Notes: generated from the sequence alone by a model not told the origin. A DNA stretch of 64,000 nt from Saccharomonospora piscinae (GCF_005862235.1 NZ_VCEK01000002.1:830534-894533), one strand, 5' to 3'. Positions 34,391-44,074 are shown, numbered from the stretch's first letter. Made by a program: numbers and translations.

Positions 34391-34998
34391 GCACGCGGGC
34401 GCGGCTGGGTGCCCTGCTGGCGGCCGTCGCCGTCGCCGCCGTCGCCGTGACGGGCTGCGCGACCGGCGACGACGCCGTGTCCCAGGGCGGCGACTTCAGT
34501 TTCGTCTCGCCCGGCGGCCAGACCGACATCTACTACGAGGATGAGCAGCGTCAGGACCTGCCCGAGGTGGCGGGCGAGGACCTGTTCGACCCGGACGAGC
34601 GCATCGCGGCCTCCGACTACGAGGGCCGGGTTCTGGTGCTCAACATCTGGGGCCAGTGGTGCAACCCGTGCCGCAGCGAAGCGCCCGAGTTGCAGAAGCT
34701 CTACGAGCAGACCCGGGACGCCGGGGTGACGGTGCTCGGCATCGACGTGCGCGACTACAACCGCGCCGCGCCCCGGGACTTCATGCGCGACCGCGGCCTC
34801 ACCTACCCGTCGATCTACGACCCGTCGGGACGGTCGCTGGTGCATCTGTCCGGTTACCCGCGCAACATCGTGCCGTCCACTCTCGTCGTGGACCGCCAGG
34901 GCCGGGTGGCGGCGGTGTTCCTGCGCGAGCTGCTGGCCGCGGACCTGCGCCCGCTGGTGGACCGCCTCGCGGCGGAGGAACCTCCCGCCGCGTCGTGA
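34387..34998 (+). CDS. TlpA-like thiol-disulfide oxidoreductase lipoprotein
   Basis: A 203-residue exported thioredoxin-fold protein. The signal peptide ends in the lipobox AVTGC, giving an N-terminal lipidated Cys near residue 24. The redox motif is WCNPC in LNIWGQWCNPCRSEAPELQ, followed by the cis-Pro segment RNIVPSTLVVD. It precedes ccdA-resB-ccsB, so it probably reduces apocytochrome c cysteines outside the membrane (CcsX/ResA role) with electrons from CcdA. Confidence 0.9.
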   Translation: MSTRARLGALLAAVAVAAVAVTGCATGDDAVSQGGDFSFVSPGGQTDIYYEDEQRQDLPEVAGEDLFDPDERIAASDYEGRVLVLNIWGQWCNPCRSEAPELQKLYEQTRDAGVTVLGIDVRDYNRAAPRDFMRDRGLTYPSIYDPSGRSLVHLSGYPRNIVPSTLVVDRQGRVAAVFLRELLAADLRPLVDRLAAEEPPAAS

Positions 34999-35061
34999 CC
35001 ACGGGTGCGTTCAGGGATGTTTGTCCGGCCCGCACTGCTTCATGGCACGGCACGGATGAGA

Positions 35062-35067
35062 TACCTT
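35062..35067 (+). promoter_or_regulatory. -10 box of a candidate small RNA before ccdA
   Basis: TACCTT; a transcript starting about 35074 would run straight into the hairpin and T-run at 35079-35118. Confidence 0.4.
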
Positions 35068-35073
35068 GAGCTT

Positions 35074-35120
35074 GTACTCCCCGGGTAAGCCTCTGCTGCG
35101 GCACACACCCGGGGTTTTCT
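35074..35120 (+). ncRNA. Candidate tiny RNA ending in an intrinsic terminator
   Basis: About 45-50 nt between a TANNNT box and a TTTTCT run. It would fold as CCCCGGGT/ACCCGGGG with an inner GCC/GGC pair. GATGAGA upstream (35055-35061) can also pair with TCTCATC (35118-35124), an alternative outer stem. No reading frame with a ribosome binding site is inside. Confidence 0.4.
35079..35118 (+). terminator. Intrinsic terminator with T-run
   Basis: CCCCGGGT (35079-35086) pairs with ACCCGGGG (35107-35114), followed by TTTTC. This is the only classic stem-plus-T-run terminator I noticed in the window. It lies 80 bases after the TlpA-like gene. Confidence 0.75.
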
Positions 35121-35189
35121 CATCTTGGCTTGTGGTCGCCTGGCTCACTCGTCGTCCCGGCCCGTGGCCTTCACAGAAACCCCATTCCC

Positions 35190-35195
35190 TACTCT
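35190..35195 (+). promoter_or_regulatory. -10 box of ccdA, leaderless
   Basis: TACTCT, 7 bases before the GTG at 35203, placing a new promoter after the terminator. Confidence 0.55.
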
Positions 35196-35202
35196 GAACG
35201 CC

Positions 35203-35976
35203 GTGGATGCGGTACAAGAGCTGGCGGTCTCCGGGCCGTTGCTGCTCGCCGCGGGCCTGTCGATGCTCGCGGGCCTGATCTCGTTCGCCTCGCCGTGTGT
35301 GGTGCCGCTGGTGCCCGGCTACCTCGCGTACCTGGCCGCCCTGGTCGGGGCCGACGCGCCCGCCGTGAGTGCGGACGAGGACCGCAAGCGCGGCCGGTTC
35401 GCCGTCGTGGGTGCGGCGGGGCTGTTCGTGCTGGGATTCACCGTCGTGTTCACGGGCACGGTCGGCAGCCTGGTGTGGCTGGCGGACGCGCTGTGGGTCA
35501 ACCAGGAGTTGCTGCAGCGCATCGGCGGGGTGGTCATCATCGCGATGGCCTTCGTCTTTCTCGGGTTCGTCCCGCTGTTGCAGCGCGATGCCCGGCTGCA
35601 CCCCGCGCCGAGGGCGGGCATCTGGGGCGCGCCCGTGCTGGGGGCCGTGTTCGGGCTCGGCTGGACGCCCTGCATCGGGCCCACGCTGTCCGGCGTGCTC
35701 ATGATCGCCACCGCGAGCGGCGGTGCGGGCGCGCGGGGCTTTCTCCTGGTGCTGCTGTACTGCCTCGGGCTCGGTATCCCGTTCCTGCTGCTCGCCGCCG
35801 GGGCCCGCTGGGCCGTCGGGGCGACGGCGTGGTTGCGCCGCCACGGTCGCCAGGTGCAGATCTTCGGCGGGGTGTTGCTGCTCGTCGTCGGTGTGCTGCT
35901 GGTGACGGGCCTGTGGGCCGAGTTGGTGGGCTGGATGCGTGACGCCTTCATCTCCGACTGGAAGCTGCCGCTGTGA
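35203..35976 (+). CDS. ccdA: Cytochrome c biogenesis transmembrane protein CcdA
   Basis: A 257-residue polytopic protein moving reducing power across the membrane. The two redox cysteines lie in FASPCVVPLVPGYLAYLA and GWTPCIGPTL, the CcdA/DsbD hallmark. About six membrane helices are visible. The GTG at 35203 is 7 bases after a -10 box; an earlier in-frame ATG would add an uncharacteristic hydrophilic head. resB overlaps its stop. Confidence 0.93.
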   Translation: MDAVQELAVSGPLLLAAGLSMLAGLISFASPCVVPLVPGYLAYLAALVGADAPAVSADEDRKRGRFAVVGAAGLFVLGFTVVFTGTVGSLVWLADALWVNQELLQRIGGVVIIAMAFVFLGFVPLLQRDARLHPAPRAGIWGAPVLGAVFGLGWTPCIGPTLSGVLMIATASGGAGARGFLLVLLYCLGLGIPFLLLAAGARWAVGATAWLRRHGRQVQIFGGVLLLVVGVLLVTGLWAELVGWMRDAFISDWKLPL

Positions 35977-37607
35977 CCCACACCGAGACCGCCAGTCGGC
36001 CCACCCCGCCACGGCCCAACCCGCACCGGACGCCGCTGCGGCGCGCCCTCGCCTTCGTGCGCAACACCTGGCGTGGTCTCACGTCGATGCGGACCGCGCT
36101 GGTGCTGCTGTTCCTGCTCGCGCTGGCCGCGCTGCCCGGCGCGCTGCTGCCGCAGTGGGACCTCAACGCCGAGAAGACCCGGTCCTACATCACCGAAAAC
36201 GGCTGGTGGGGGCAGTTGCTCGACCGGTTGCAGCTGTTCGACGTCTACAGCAGTGTGTGGTTCTCGGCGGTCTACCTGCTGCTGATGGTGTCGCTGATCG
36301 GCTGCCTCGTGCCGAGGACGGGCGACTACGTGCGCGCCATGCGCGCGGGGCCGGTGCGCACGCCCCGGAACCTCTCGCGCCTGCCACACCACGTGCGCAC
36401 CGAGGTGGCCGCCGCCCCCGACGACGTCGTCGCGACGGCGCGGCGCAGGCTGCGCGGCTGGCGGGTGGCCGAGCGCACGGAGGCCGACGGCGCGCGCACG
36501 CTCAGCGCCGAACGCGGCTACCTGCGCGAGACCGGCAACCTCGTCTTCCACTTCGGCATGCTGGGCATCGTCATCGCCTTCGCGGGTGGGGCGCTGTACT
36601 CGTACGAGGGCCAGGTCATCGTCCATGCCGACGGGCAGGAGTTCTGCAACTCCGGGATCTTCGCCTACGACTCGTTCAATCCCGGCCTGCGGGTGGACGG
36701 CACGGGCCTGACGCCGTTCTGCGTGCGGGTCGACGACTTCGAGCCCACGTACACCGACGCGGGCCAGCCGATCAGCTACGACGCCGACATCCGGTACCAG
36801 TCCGGCGCCGACCTGGAGTCGGGTACCTGGCGGGAGCACCACCTCGAGGTCAACGAGCCGCTGCGCACCGAGGGCGACCGCGTGTACCTGCTGGGGCACG
36901 GCTACGCGCCGACGTTCACGGTGACCTGGCCCGACGGCGAGTCGCGAACCCAGACGATCCAGTGGCGGCCGACCGACCAGACCACCCTGCTGTCGCAGGG
37001 GGCGACGAAGTTCGACCCGCCCGGGATCACCGACTCCGAGGTGCGCCGGGACAACCAGCTCGCCGTGACGGGACTGTTCGCGCCGACCGCCGCGCTGCAC
37101 GGCAACATCCTGACGTCGGCGTTTCCGAACCTGACCGACCCCGCCGCCGCGGTGGACGTCATGCGCGGCGATCTCGGGATCGACAGTGGCCAGCCTCAGT
37201 CGATCTTCGAGATCGATCAGTCGATGGTCGACAGCGGCAGGCTGGAGCGCGTGGCCCGGGAGAACCTGCGCGTCGGCGAGAGCGTCACGCTCGACGACGG
37301 CACGCGGGTCAGCTTCGACGGCGTGCGGCGATGGGTGTCGTTGCAGGTGTCGCACGATCCGACACAGGGGTGGATGCTGGGCTTCGCCATCGCGATGTTC
37401 GTCGGCCTGGGGGCCTCGCTCGCGGTGAAACGCCGCCGCTTCTGGGTGCGGGTGACGCCGGCCGGTGACGCCGGAAATGATCTGCGACGCTCTGTAGTAG
37501 AGTTGGGCGGCCTGGCCCGCACGGACCAGGCCGGTTACGGCGAGGAGTTCTCCGCCCTCGCGCGGGACGTCCTCGACCGCACGCCCCGGGAAAGGAAGGC
37601 GCCCTGA
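35973..37607 (+). CDS. resB: Cytochrome c biogenesis protein ResB (Ccs1)
   Basis: A 544-residue protein of System II cytochrome c maturation. Two early membrane helices (LVLLFLLALAALPGALLPQ and VWFSAVYLLLMVSLIGCLV) are followed by a third near residue 190 (NLVFHFGMLGIVIAFAGG). A large outer domain comes next, then a last helix (GWMLGFAIAMFVGLGASLAV). With CcsB it forms the heme-handling synthase. GTGA overlap with ccdA, and its stop overlaps the ccsB ATG. Confidence 0.92.
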   Translation: MTHTETASRPTPPRPNPHRTPLRRALAFVRNTWRGLTSMRTALVLLFLLALAALPGALLPQWDLNAEKTRSYITENGWWGQLLDRLQLFDVYSSVWFSAVYLLLMVSLIGCLVPRTGDYVRAMRAGPVRTPRNLSRLPHHVRTEVAAAPDDVVATARRRLRGWRVAERTEADGARTLSAERGYLRETGNLVFHFGMLGIVIAFAGGALYSYEGQVIVHADGQEFCNSGIFAYDSFNPGLRVDGTGLTPFCVRVDDFEPTYTDAGQPISYDADIRYQSGADLESGTWREHHLEVNEPLRTEGDRVYLLGHGYAPTFTVTWPDGESRTQTIQWRPTDQTTLLSQGATKFDPPGITDSEVRRDNQLAVTGLFAPTAALHGNILTSAFPNLTDPAAAVDVMRGDLGIDSGQPQSIFEIDQSMVDSGRLERVARENLRVGESVTLDDGTRVSFDGVRRWVSLQVSHDPTQGWMLGFAIAMFVGLGASLAVKRRRFWVRVTPAGDAGNDLRRSVVELGGLARTDQAGYGEEFSALARDVLDRTPRERKAP

Positions 37608-38593
37608 TGCCGGTGAACGAGACGCTGTCGCAGTACAGCGACTGGTCGTACACCACGGCCGTGGCGGTGTACGTGCTGGCGATGATCTTCTTCCTCGTGG
37701 AGCAGTCGTTCGGCAGGCACGGAACCGTAGCGGCCGAGCGCACCCGCACGCGGCAACTCGTCGGGGCCGGTGCGCAGGCGGGCTCGACCGTGGTGGGGGA
37801 CGGGGCCGAGCCGCCCGCAGCCGTCAGGCCCGCCCGTTCCCGGGCCGAACGCATGGGCCGCACGGGACTGGCGCTGACCGTGCTCGCGGCGGCGTTGCAC
37901 CTCGCGGCGCTGGTGCTGCGCGGGCTGGCCACCAGCCGCGTGCCCTGGGGCAACATGTACGAGTACATCATGGCGATCACGTTGTTCGCCGTGGTCACCT
38001 GGATCGTCATGGCCCGCAAGTACCCCGTGCGCCATCTCTCGGCGTTCGTGCTGCTGCCCGTGGTCATCCTCATGTTCGTCGGCGGCACCATGCTCTACGC
38101 GGTGGCCGCCCCGGTGCAGCCCGCGTTGCAGTCGTACTGGCTCGTCATCCACGTCGTCGCCGCCGCGGTGGCCTCGGGGGTCTTCCTGATCCCCGGCGTG
38201 GCCAGCGTGCTCTACCTCGTCCGCGCGGCCCACGACCGCGACTCCGGGCGGTTCACCCGGCTCGCCCCGAAGCTGCCGAGCGCCGACATCCTCGACCGCA
38301 TCGCGTACCGGACGACCGTGTTCGCGTTTCCCGTGTTCACCTTCGGCGTCCTCTGCGGCGCGGTGTGGGCCGAGGCCGCGTGGGGTCGCTTCTGGGGCTG
38401 GGACCCCAAGGAGACCGTCGCGTTCGTCTCGTGGGTTGTCTACGCCGCCTACCTGCACTCGCGCGCGACGGCGGGCTGGCGCGGTACCCGCGCCGCCGCC
38501 ATCAACGTGGTCGGCTTCGTGCTCACGGTGTTCAACCTGTTCTTCGTCAACCTCGTGTCGGTGGGCCTTCACTCGTATGCCGGAGTGGGCTGA
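37607..38593 (+). CDS. ccsB: Cytochrome c synthase subunit CcsB/CcsA
   Basis: A 328-residue heme exporter and ligase of System II. The heme-binding WWD-type motif is WGRFWGWDPKETVAFVSW; flanking conserved histidines lie in VIHVVAAAVASG and YLHSRAT. About eight membrane helices. AAAGGAAGG precedes the ATG, which shares the last base of the resB stop. Together with ResB and CcdA it completes the operon. Confidence 0.94.
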   Translation: MPVNETLSQYSDWSYTTAVAVYVLAMIFFLVEQSFGRHGTVAAERTRTRQLVGAGAQAGSTVVGDGAEPPAAVRPARSRAERMGRTGLALTVLAAALHLAALVLRGLATSRVPWGNMYEYIMAITLFAVVTWIVMARKYPVRHLSAFVLLPVVILMFVGGTMLYAVAAPVQPALQSYWLVIHVVAAAVASGVFLIPGVASVLYLVRAAHDRDSGRFTRLAPKLPSADILDRIAYRTTVFAFPVFTFGVLCGAVWAEAAWGRFWGWDPKETVAFVSWVVYAAYLHSRATAGWRGTRAAAINVVGFVLTVFNLFFVNLVSVGLHSYAGVG

Positions 38594-38673
38594 CGTTCTT
38601 CGCTCGCTGCGGCTACCGTCGCACCTGTGATGCGTGAGGGGGACACTCGGCAACCCATCGGAGGCTTGACGCG

Positions 38674-39855
38674 GTGACCGGACCCAACGAACGCGGCGGG
38701 CAGGATCATCCGCTCTATTCCGAGGCGAGTACGGACTCGACGCCCTACCCCGCCCAGGGCGAGCCCGGGTGGCAGGGTCGGCAACCGGCGCGGCCCGCGC
38801 CGCCGCAGGGCTGGCCGGGCGCGGCCGTGCCACCCTCGCAACCGCACCCGGCACCGCCCCCCGGCTCCCCCAGCTACGGCGGGCAGTACGGCGGGCCGCC
38901 CCTGCCGCAACCGCAGCACCCCGGCCACCCGTATCCGGGGCTCGACAGCGGGAACTACGTGCGGACGCCGAAGCGCGAGCCCAAGTCGGGGTGGCGCAAG
39001 GCCGTCTACCTGGCGACCGGCAAGCTCGTCAATCCCGGCGAGAGCCCGGCGGACCGGCAGCGGCGGGATCTGGTGCAGCGGGTCAACCAGCCGTTGCGCG
39101 GCTGCTACCGCATCGCGATGCTGAGCCTCAAGGGCGGCGTCGGCAAGACCACGACCACGACCACGCTGGGGTCCACCTTCGCGTCCCTGCGCGGCGACCG
39201 GGTGATCGCCGTCGACGCGAACCCCGACGCGGGCACGTTGTCGCAGAAGATCCCCATCGAGACCGCCGCGACGGTGCGCCACCTCCTGCGCGACGCCGAC
39301 CGCATCACGCGGTACAGCGACGTGCGCGCCTACACGTCACAGGGCCCGAGCAGGCTGGAGATCCTGGCCTCCGACACCGATCCGGCCGTGTCGGAGGCGT
39401 TCTCGGAGTACGACTACCTGCGCGTGGTGTCGGTGCTGGAGCGCTTCTACAACATCGTGCTGACCGACTGCGGGACCGGTCTGATGCACTCCGCGATGAA
39501 GGGGGTGCTCGATTCGGCCGACACGCTCGTGCTGGTCTCGTCGGGCTCGCTCGACGGGGCGCGGAGCGCGTCGGCGACGCTGGACTGGCTCGACGCGCAC
39601 GGTTACGGCGACGTCGTGGCGCGGTCGGTGGCTGTGATCAACTCGGTGCGGCCCAGGGCGGGGTCCGTGGATCTGGACAAGCTCGCCGCTCATTTCGCCG
39701 CGCGGGTGCGTGCGGTGGTGCGAATCCCGTTCGACCCTCACCTCGAGGAAGGCGCGGAGATCGACCTGGACCGGCTGGCCGAACCGACACGGCAGGCGCT
39801 GCGGGAACTCGCCGCGACGATCGCCGACGGGTTCGCGACACCGCCGCTGCGCTGA
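38674..39855 (+). CDS. MinD/ParA-like ATPase with Pro-rich N-terminus (Rv0530-like)
   Basis: A 393-residue protein. The first 100 residues are Pro/Gly/Gln-rich and probably disordered. The ATPase domain has the deviant Walker A LSLKGGVGKTTTTTTLGS with the signature Lys, then VIAVDANPDAGTLSQKI (switch I) and NIVLTDCGTGLMHSAM (switch II). Residue order resembles the ESX-linked EspI-type proteins, but no ESX genes are nearby. GGAGG lies 9 bases before the GTG. Role unknown; probably a membrane- or polarity-associated switch. Confidence 0.82.
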   Translation: MTGPNERGGQDHPLYSEASTDSTPYPAQGEPGWQGRQPARPAPPQGWPGAAVPPSQPHPAPPPGSPSYGGQYGGPPLPQPQHPGHPYPGLDSGNYVRTPKREPKSGWRKAVYLATGKLVNPGESPADRQRRDLVQRVNQPLRGCYRIAMLSLKGGVGKTTTTTTLGSTFASLRGDRVIAVDANPDAGTLSQKIPIETAATVRHLLRDADRITRYSDVRAYTSQGPSRLEILASDTDPAVSEAFSEYDYLRVVSVLERFYNIVLTDCGTGLMHSAMKGVLDSADTLVLVSSGSLDGARSASATLDWLDAHGYGDVVARSVAVINSVRPRAGSVDLDKLAAHFAARVRAVVRIPFDPHLEEGAEIDLDRLAEPTRQALRELAATIADGFATPPLR

Positions 39856-39873
39856 GCCGCCCCGCGACGGCGC

Positions 39874-40071
39874 TCAGCCGCTGGTGTCGTCGTCGGAATC
39901 CCGTTGCTTGCGCTGTTCCTCGCTGAGCCGCCGCAGGAAGTCCGGGTCGTCGTCGGGTGCGACGGTGGTCGTCGGCTGGCGAGTGGACGCCCCGACTCGG
40001 TCGGCGCCCAGCGTCCGCCAGAGCACGACCGCGACAGTGATGGCGCCGATCGCGGCGAGCAGGTAGATCAT
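39874..40071 (-). CDS. Small single-helix membrane protein
   Basis: A 65-residue protein: a membrane helix at 2-20 (IYLLAAIGAITVAVVLW), then a charged cytoplasmic tail with FLRRLSEEQRKQRDSDDD. AAGGAG lies 5 bases before the ATG, and TAGTGT at 40104-40099 is a plausible -10. It lies downstream of bldC on the same strand but behind a strong hairpin. Function unknown. Confidence 0.75.
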   Translation of the reverse strand: MIYLLAAIGAITVAVVLWRTLGADRVGASTRQPTTTVAPDDDPDFLRRLSEEQRKQRDSDDDTSG

Positions 40072-40147
40072 GCTCGCTCCTTCCCGGGTTTGCCGACCAC
40101 ACTACCGCACCAGAGGTTAACCCTTTTGTCCGTTGCGTCGTGCGGGG

Positions 40148-40177
40148 CGGGGGCGGCCACGCGGTCGGCCGCCCCCG
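40148..40177 (-). terminator. Hairpin terminator after bldC
   Basis: CGGGGGCGGCC (40148-40158) and GGCCGCCCCCG (40167-40177) form a perfect 11-base stem with an 8-base loop, 29 bases past the bldC stop. No T-run. Confidence 0.65.
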
Positions 40178-40206
40178 GCATGCCCGCTCCTCGTAGGCGG
40201 CGCGGC

Positions 40207-40416
40207 TCAGTTCCGAGGGTGCGCGCTCGCGTCGGTGGTCAGTTCGGACAGGAGCTGGTTGACTTCCGCCTCGCGGAATCTCCGGTGGCCTCCAGGGGTC
40301 CTGATGGAGCCGATTCGCCCCGCCGTCGCCCAGCGCGTCACCGTCTTCGGGTCGACACGGAACAGTGCGGCGACCTCGCCCGGCGTCAGGAGCCGTCCTC
40401 CAGTGCTCGTGGTCAC
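40207..40416 (-). CDS. bldC: Developmental regulator BldC (MerR-like HTH)
   Basis: A 69-residue DNA-binding protein reading LLTPGEVAALFRVDPKTVTRWATAGRIGSIRTPGGHRRFREAEVNQLL, nearly the classic BldC pattern. In Streptomyces BldC binds direct repeats head-to-tail and delays development. GGGAGGGCG precedes the GTG. The gene is monocistronic, closed by a hairpin, and divergent from the DUF4229 gene. A second, distant paralogue lies at 17698. Confidence 0.92.
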   Translation of the reverse strand: MTTSTGGRLLTPGEVAALFRVDPKTVTRWATAGRIGSIRTPGGHRRFREAEVNQLLSELTTDASAHPRN

Positions 40417-40558
40417 TCTTCGCCCTCCCTTGCAACTCGGAGGTCACAATCGTGTCACTTCACCTGCCGGGTACTCGAACGGTTGTGCGTGAGTAAAGAG
40501 GTAGTAAGGGACAAACGGCGTCGATTCGGGCGGGACGGGCGTGACCCGTGGCACGGCG

Positions 40559-40564
40559 TAGGCT
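40559..40564 (+). promoter_or_regulatory. -10 box of the DUF4229 gene, leaderless
   Basis: TAGGCT, 8 bases before the GTG at 40573. Confidence 0.5.
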
Positions 40565-40572
40565 CGGGAGTC

Positions 40573-40917
40573 GTGAGCGAACGCCCCACCGACACGCTGC
40601 CCCGCGACCTCGCGCTCTACGTACTCGCCCGGTTCGCGCTCGTCGCGGTGGTCGCCGCCGCACTGGTGCTGGCCGGGGTTCCGCTGCTCGTCGCGCTGGT
40701 CATCGCGCTCGTGCTGGGTCTGCCGCTCGGGCTGCTGCTGTTCCGTTCGCTCAACTCCAGGGTCACGGCGGGCCTCGCGGCTCGGAACGAGCGCAGGGCC
40801 ACCGAACGCGCCCGGCTGCGCGCCCGGTTGCGCGGTGAGGAACTCGACAGCGGTGACGACTCCCGTGAGACTGGGGCGTCCGGCAAGAGCACCGACACCA
40901 CCTCGGGGGACGAGTGA
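40573..40917 (+). CDS. DUF4229 domain-containing membrane protein
   Basis: A 114-residue protein with two close membrane helices (about 18-35 and 40-57) and a charged tail with [21 protein letters not shown]. The helices open with [18 protein letters not shown], the DUF4229 layout. The GTG lacks a Shine-Dalgarno sequence. The cysteine-desulfhydrase-like gene overlaps its stop. Function unknown. Confidence 0.8.
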   Translation: MSERPTDTLPRDLALYVLARFALVAVVAAALVLAGVPLLVALVIALVLGLPLGLLLFRSLNSRVTAGLAARNERRATERARLRARLRGEELDSGDDSRETGASGKSTDTTSGDE

Positions 40918-41978
40918 ACGACACGTGGGTGCGGGAGGCCGTCCGCATCATCGAGGCCGATGCCAACCGCAGCGCCGACACGCACCTGCACGTCTTCCCG
41001 CTGCCCGTCGAGTGGGGCATCGACCTGTATCTCAAGGACGAGTCCGTGCATCCCACGGGGTCGCTCAAACACCGGCTCGCGCGGTCGCTGCTGCTGTATG
41101 GCCTGGTCAACGGCCAGATCGGCCCCAAGACCGTGCTGGTGGAGGCGTCCAGCGGGTCCACGGCGGTGTCGGAGGCGTACTTCGCCCGGATGCTGGGGCT
41201 GGACTTCGTCACGGTGGTGCCGCGCCGGACCAGCCGGGAGAAGATCGACCTCATCGAGTTCTACGGCGGGCGCTGCCACTTCGTCGACCGGGCGCCCGAC
41301 ATGTACCCCGAGGCGGAGCGCCTCGCGGCCGAGTGCGGCGGGCACTACCTCGACCAGTTCACCTACGCGGAGCGGGCGACCGACTGGCGCGGCAACAACA
41401 ACATCGCCGAGTCGGTGTTCTCCCAACTGCGCTCCGAGCGGCACCCCGTGCCGTCCTGGATCGTGGTCGGCGCGGGTACCGGCGGCACCAGCGCCACGTT
41501 CGGCCGGTATGTGCGCTACCGCAGGCACGAGACGAAGGTCGCCGTGGTGGACCCGGAGAACTCCGCGTTCTACGGCGCGTGGGAGACCGGTGAGCGGGAC
41601 TACCAGACCGGGATGCCGTCCCGGATCGAGGGCATCGGGCGGCCCAGGGTGGAACCGTCGTTCGTGCCCGAGGTGATCGACGAGATGATCCGGGTTCCGG
41701 ACGCGGCGTCGATGGCGGCGATCCGGTTCCTGCGCGGGCACACCGGCCACTGGGCAGGCGGTTCCACGGGAACCAACCTCTACGGCGCGTTCACGCTGCT
41801 GGCACGGATGCTGGCCACCGGGCAGCGGGGCAGCGTGGTGACGTTGTTGTGCGACGGCGGCGAGCGCTACGCCGGGACGTACTACGACGACGCCTGGCTG
41901 GCCGAGCGCGATCTCGACATCGAGCCGTATCTGAAGGCGTTCGAGCGCTTCCTCGACACCGGGGTCTTCCCCGGCTGA
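40914..41978 (+). CDS. PLP-dependent cysteine synthase/desulfhydrase family protein (Cds1-like)
   Basis: A 354-residue fold-type II PLP enzyme. The Schiff-base Lys is in [11 protein letters not shown], the substrate loop is [13 protein letters not shown], and the phosphate loop is [16 protein letters not shown]. It ends with a characteristic [20 protein letters not shown]. This pattern fits the actinobacterial Cds1 group, which degrades L-cysteine to sulfide, pyruvate and ammonia, rather than CysK. The GTG overlaps the previous stop. Converges on menA. Confidence 0.8.
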   Translation: MNDTWVREAVRIIEADANRSADTHLHVFPLPVEWGIDLYLKDESVHPTGSLKHRLARSLLLYGLVNGQIGPKTVLVEASSGSTAVSEAYFARMLGLDFVTVVPRRTSREKIDLIEFYGGRCHFVDRAPDMYPEAERLAAECGGHYLDQFTYAERATDWRGNNNIAESVFSQLRSERHPVPSWIVVGAGTGGTSATFGRYVRYRRHETKVAVVDPENSAFYGAWETGERDYQTGMPSRIEGIGRPRVEPSFVPEVIDEMIRVPDAASMAAIRFLRGHTGHWAGGSTGTNLYGAFTLLARMLATGQRGSVVTLLCDGGERYAGTYYDDAWLAERDLDIEPYLKAFERFLDTGVFPG

Positions 41979-41990
41979 GCGGGTACCCGG

Positions 41991-42866
41991 TCAGGCCGCG
42001 AACGCCAGCGCCGCGCCGGTGAGCACCGCCCAGGCCAGCATCGCGAACCCCGTGTCGCGCAGCACCGGGATCAGTCGCCTTCCCCGCGCCCCGCCCGCGA
42101 CGGTCCGCACCGGCGTCACCAGCAGCGCGGCCGCGAGCAGTCCCGCCACGGCAGCGGGATGCGCCACCGCCAGTGCCAGCGTGATCGCGAACGGAACGGC
42201 CGCGAGCACGAGATAGAACCGCCGGGTGCCCCGCTCGCCCAGCCGTACCGCCAACGTGACTTTGCCGACCTCGCGGTCGGTGGGGATGTCGCGCAGGTTG
42301 TTGGCCACCAGCACCGCCATCGACAGGCAGCCGACGGCCACCGCGCAGCCCAGCGCCTCCCAGCTCACCCGCCCCGCCTGCACGTACACGGTGCCGAGTA
42401 CGGCGGCGAGCCCAAAGAAGACGAACACCGAGACCTCGCCGAGGCCCGCGTAGCCGTAGGGTCGCGTGCCGCCGGTGTAGAACCAGGCTCCCGCCACGCA
42501 CGCCGCACCGAGGGCCAGCAGCCACCACTGCCCGGACACCGCCACCAGCACCAGCCCCAGCACACCCGCCGCCGCCAGCGCCGTCAGCGCCGCAGCGAGC
42601 ACGGTCCTGGCCGGTGCGGCGCCGGAGCCGACGAGGCGCAGCGGACCCACCCGCTGATCGTCGGTGCCCCGGACGCCGTCGGAGTAGTCGTTGGCGTAGT
42701 TGACCCCCACGATCAGCGACAGCGCGACCAGCAGCGCCAGCAGCGAGCGCCACCACGACAGCGCGTCCAGCTGTGCGGCGGCGCCCATGCCCGCCAACAC
42801 GGGTGCGACGGCGTTGGGCAACGTGCGTGGCCGTGCCCCCTCGATCCACTCCGCGACTGTCGCCAT
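41991..42866 (-). CDS. menA: 1,4-dihydroxy-2-naphthoate polyprenyltransferase MenA
   Basis: A 291-residue UbiA-family membrane enzyme attaching the isoprenoid tail to form demethylmenaquinone. The first Asp-rich motif is [16 protein letters not shown], the second [22 protein letters not shown]. Eight or nine membrane helices. I use the ATG at 42866, five bases from the menE stop; an ATG at 42884 would overlap menE by 14 bases. Confidence 0.95.
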   Translation of the reverse strand: MATVAEWIEGARPRTLPNAVAPVLAGMGAAAQLDALSWWRSLLALLVALSLIVGVNYANDYSDGVRGTDDQRVGPLRLVGSGAAPARTVLAAALTALAAAGVLGLVLVAVSGQWWLLALGAACVAGAWFYTGGTRPYGYAGLGEVSVFVFFGLAAVLGTVYVQAGRVSWEALGCAVAVGCLSMAVLVANNLRDIPTDREVGKVTLAVRLGERGTRRFYLVLAAVPFAITLALAVAHPAAVAGLLAAALLVTPVRTVAGGARGRRLIPVLRDTGFAMLAWAVLTGAALAFAA

Positions 42867-42870
42867 GCGG

Positions 42871-44049
42871 TCATTCTTCGGCATCGCGAGCGCGGGGCGT
42901 GTCGAGGTCGGCGAGCAGGCGGCGTACGGCCGCCCGGTCCACCTTGCCAGGGCCGAGCTCCGGCAGCGTGTCCACGGGGCGCAGCAGCCTGGGCACGGCG
43001 GCCCCGCCGAGTTCGGCCCTGACCGCGTCGCGGAGCCGCTCGGGGCTCACCGCACCGGTGGTGACCACGGCGGCGGCCACGCGCTGGCCCCACTCGGGGT
43101 CCGGCAGTCCGACCACGCAGGCGGCACGCACGCCGTCCTGGCCGGTGAGCACGTCCTCAACGCGCTGGGCCGCCACCTTCACCCCACCGGTGTTGACGAC
43201 GTCGTCCAGCCGGCCCAGGACGTCCAGCATGCCGTCCGCGGACACCCTGCCGACATCGCCGGTGGCGAACCAGCCGTCCCGGAACGCCGCCGCCGTGGGC
43301 TCGGGGGCGAGCCGGTAGCCGTGGGCCAGCACCGGTCCGGCGATCTCGATCCGGTCCCGCGGGCCGAGCCGCACCCGCACACCGTCGAGCGGCACGCCGT
43401 CGTACACGCAACCGCCCGCGGTCTCGCTCATGCCGTAGGAGGCCACCACGGCGATCCCGGCGCGCTCGGCCCGGAGCCGCAACGCACCCGGCAGCGCGGC
43501 GCCTCCGATCACGATGGCGTCGAGTGCCGCCGCTGCGGCCGCCGCCTCCCCGCCCGCGTCCAGCAGCCGGGCCAGCTGGGTGGGTACCAGCGCGGTGTAG
43601 TGCGGGCCCGGCGTCGTCAGCAGGTCCCGCACGGCGGCGGCGAAGGCGTCCGCCCGGAAGCCACGCGAGGTGTCGAGCACCACGGGCTCGGTCCCCGCGA
43701 CCCGTGAGCGCACCAGCACCTGGAGCCCCCCGACGTAGCAGGCCGGGGTGGCCAGCAGCCACCGGCCGTCGCCGCCGAGGCGGGCGTGCGTGGCGCGGGC
43801 GGAGGCCAGCAGTGCCCGTGCCGACAGCAGCGTGCCCTTGGGCCGCCCGGTGGAACCCGACGTGGGAACGACCACGGCGGTGTCCGCCTCGACGGGCTCG
43901 CCGGGCCGGAGGGCGTCGCGAACCTCGCCCGCCGTGGGGCTGCGGGGGTCGAGCGGAAGCACGGCGGGGCCACCGTCGAGCGCGGCCAGGAGTGCGCGGC
44001 GCAGCTCGGCGACGGAGGCCGGGTCACCGCCTACCCAGACCACCCGCAT
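42871..44049 (-). CDS. menE: o-Succinylbenzoate-CoA ligase MenE
   Basis: A 392-residue ANL-superfamily ligase activating o-succinylbenzoate. Motifs: [65 protein letters not shown], and the late catalytic Lys in [10 protein letters not shown]. It is shorter than general acyl-CoA synthetases, as usual for MenE. ATG 44049 has GAGGTG 6 bases upstream. Next to menA and menB on the same strand. Confidence 0.93.
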   Translation of the reverse strand: MRVVWVGGDPASVAELRRALLAALDGGPAVLPLDPRSPTAGEVRDALRPGEPVEADTAVVVPTSGSTGRPKGTLLSARALLASARATHARLGGDGRWLLATPACYVGGLQVLVRSRVAGTEPVVLDTSRGFRADAFAAAVRDLLTTPGPHYTALVPTQLARLLDAGGEAAAAAAALDAIVIGGAALPGALRLRAERAGIAVVASYGMSETAGGCVYDGVPLDGVRVRLGPRDRIEIAGPVLAHGYRLAPEPTAAAFRDGWFATGDVGRVSADGMLDVLGRLDDVVNTGGVKVAAQRVEDVLTGQDGVRAACVVGLPDPEWGQRVAAAVVTTGAVSPERLRDAVRAELGGAAVPRLLRPVDTLPELGPGKVDRAAVRRLLADLDTPRARDAEE

Positions 44050-44074
44050 TGCCGTCACCTCACTGGTCGGTGGG

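Noticed and set aside
38674-39855. ParA-like ATPase as a plasmid or chromosome partition locus
   Set aside because: No ParB gene and no parS-like repeats (TGTTTCACGTGAAACA type) in the window; its neighbours are respiratory genes.
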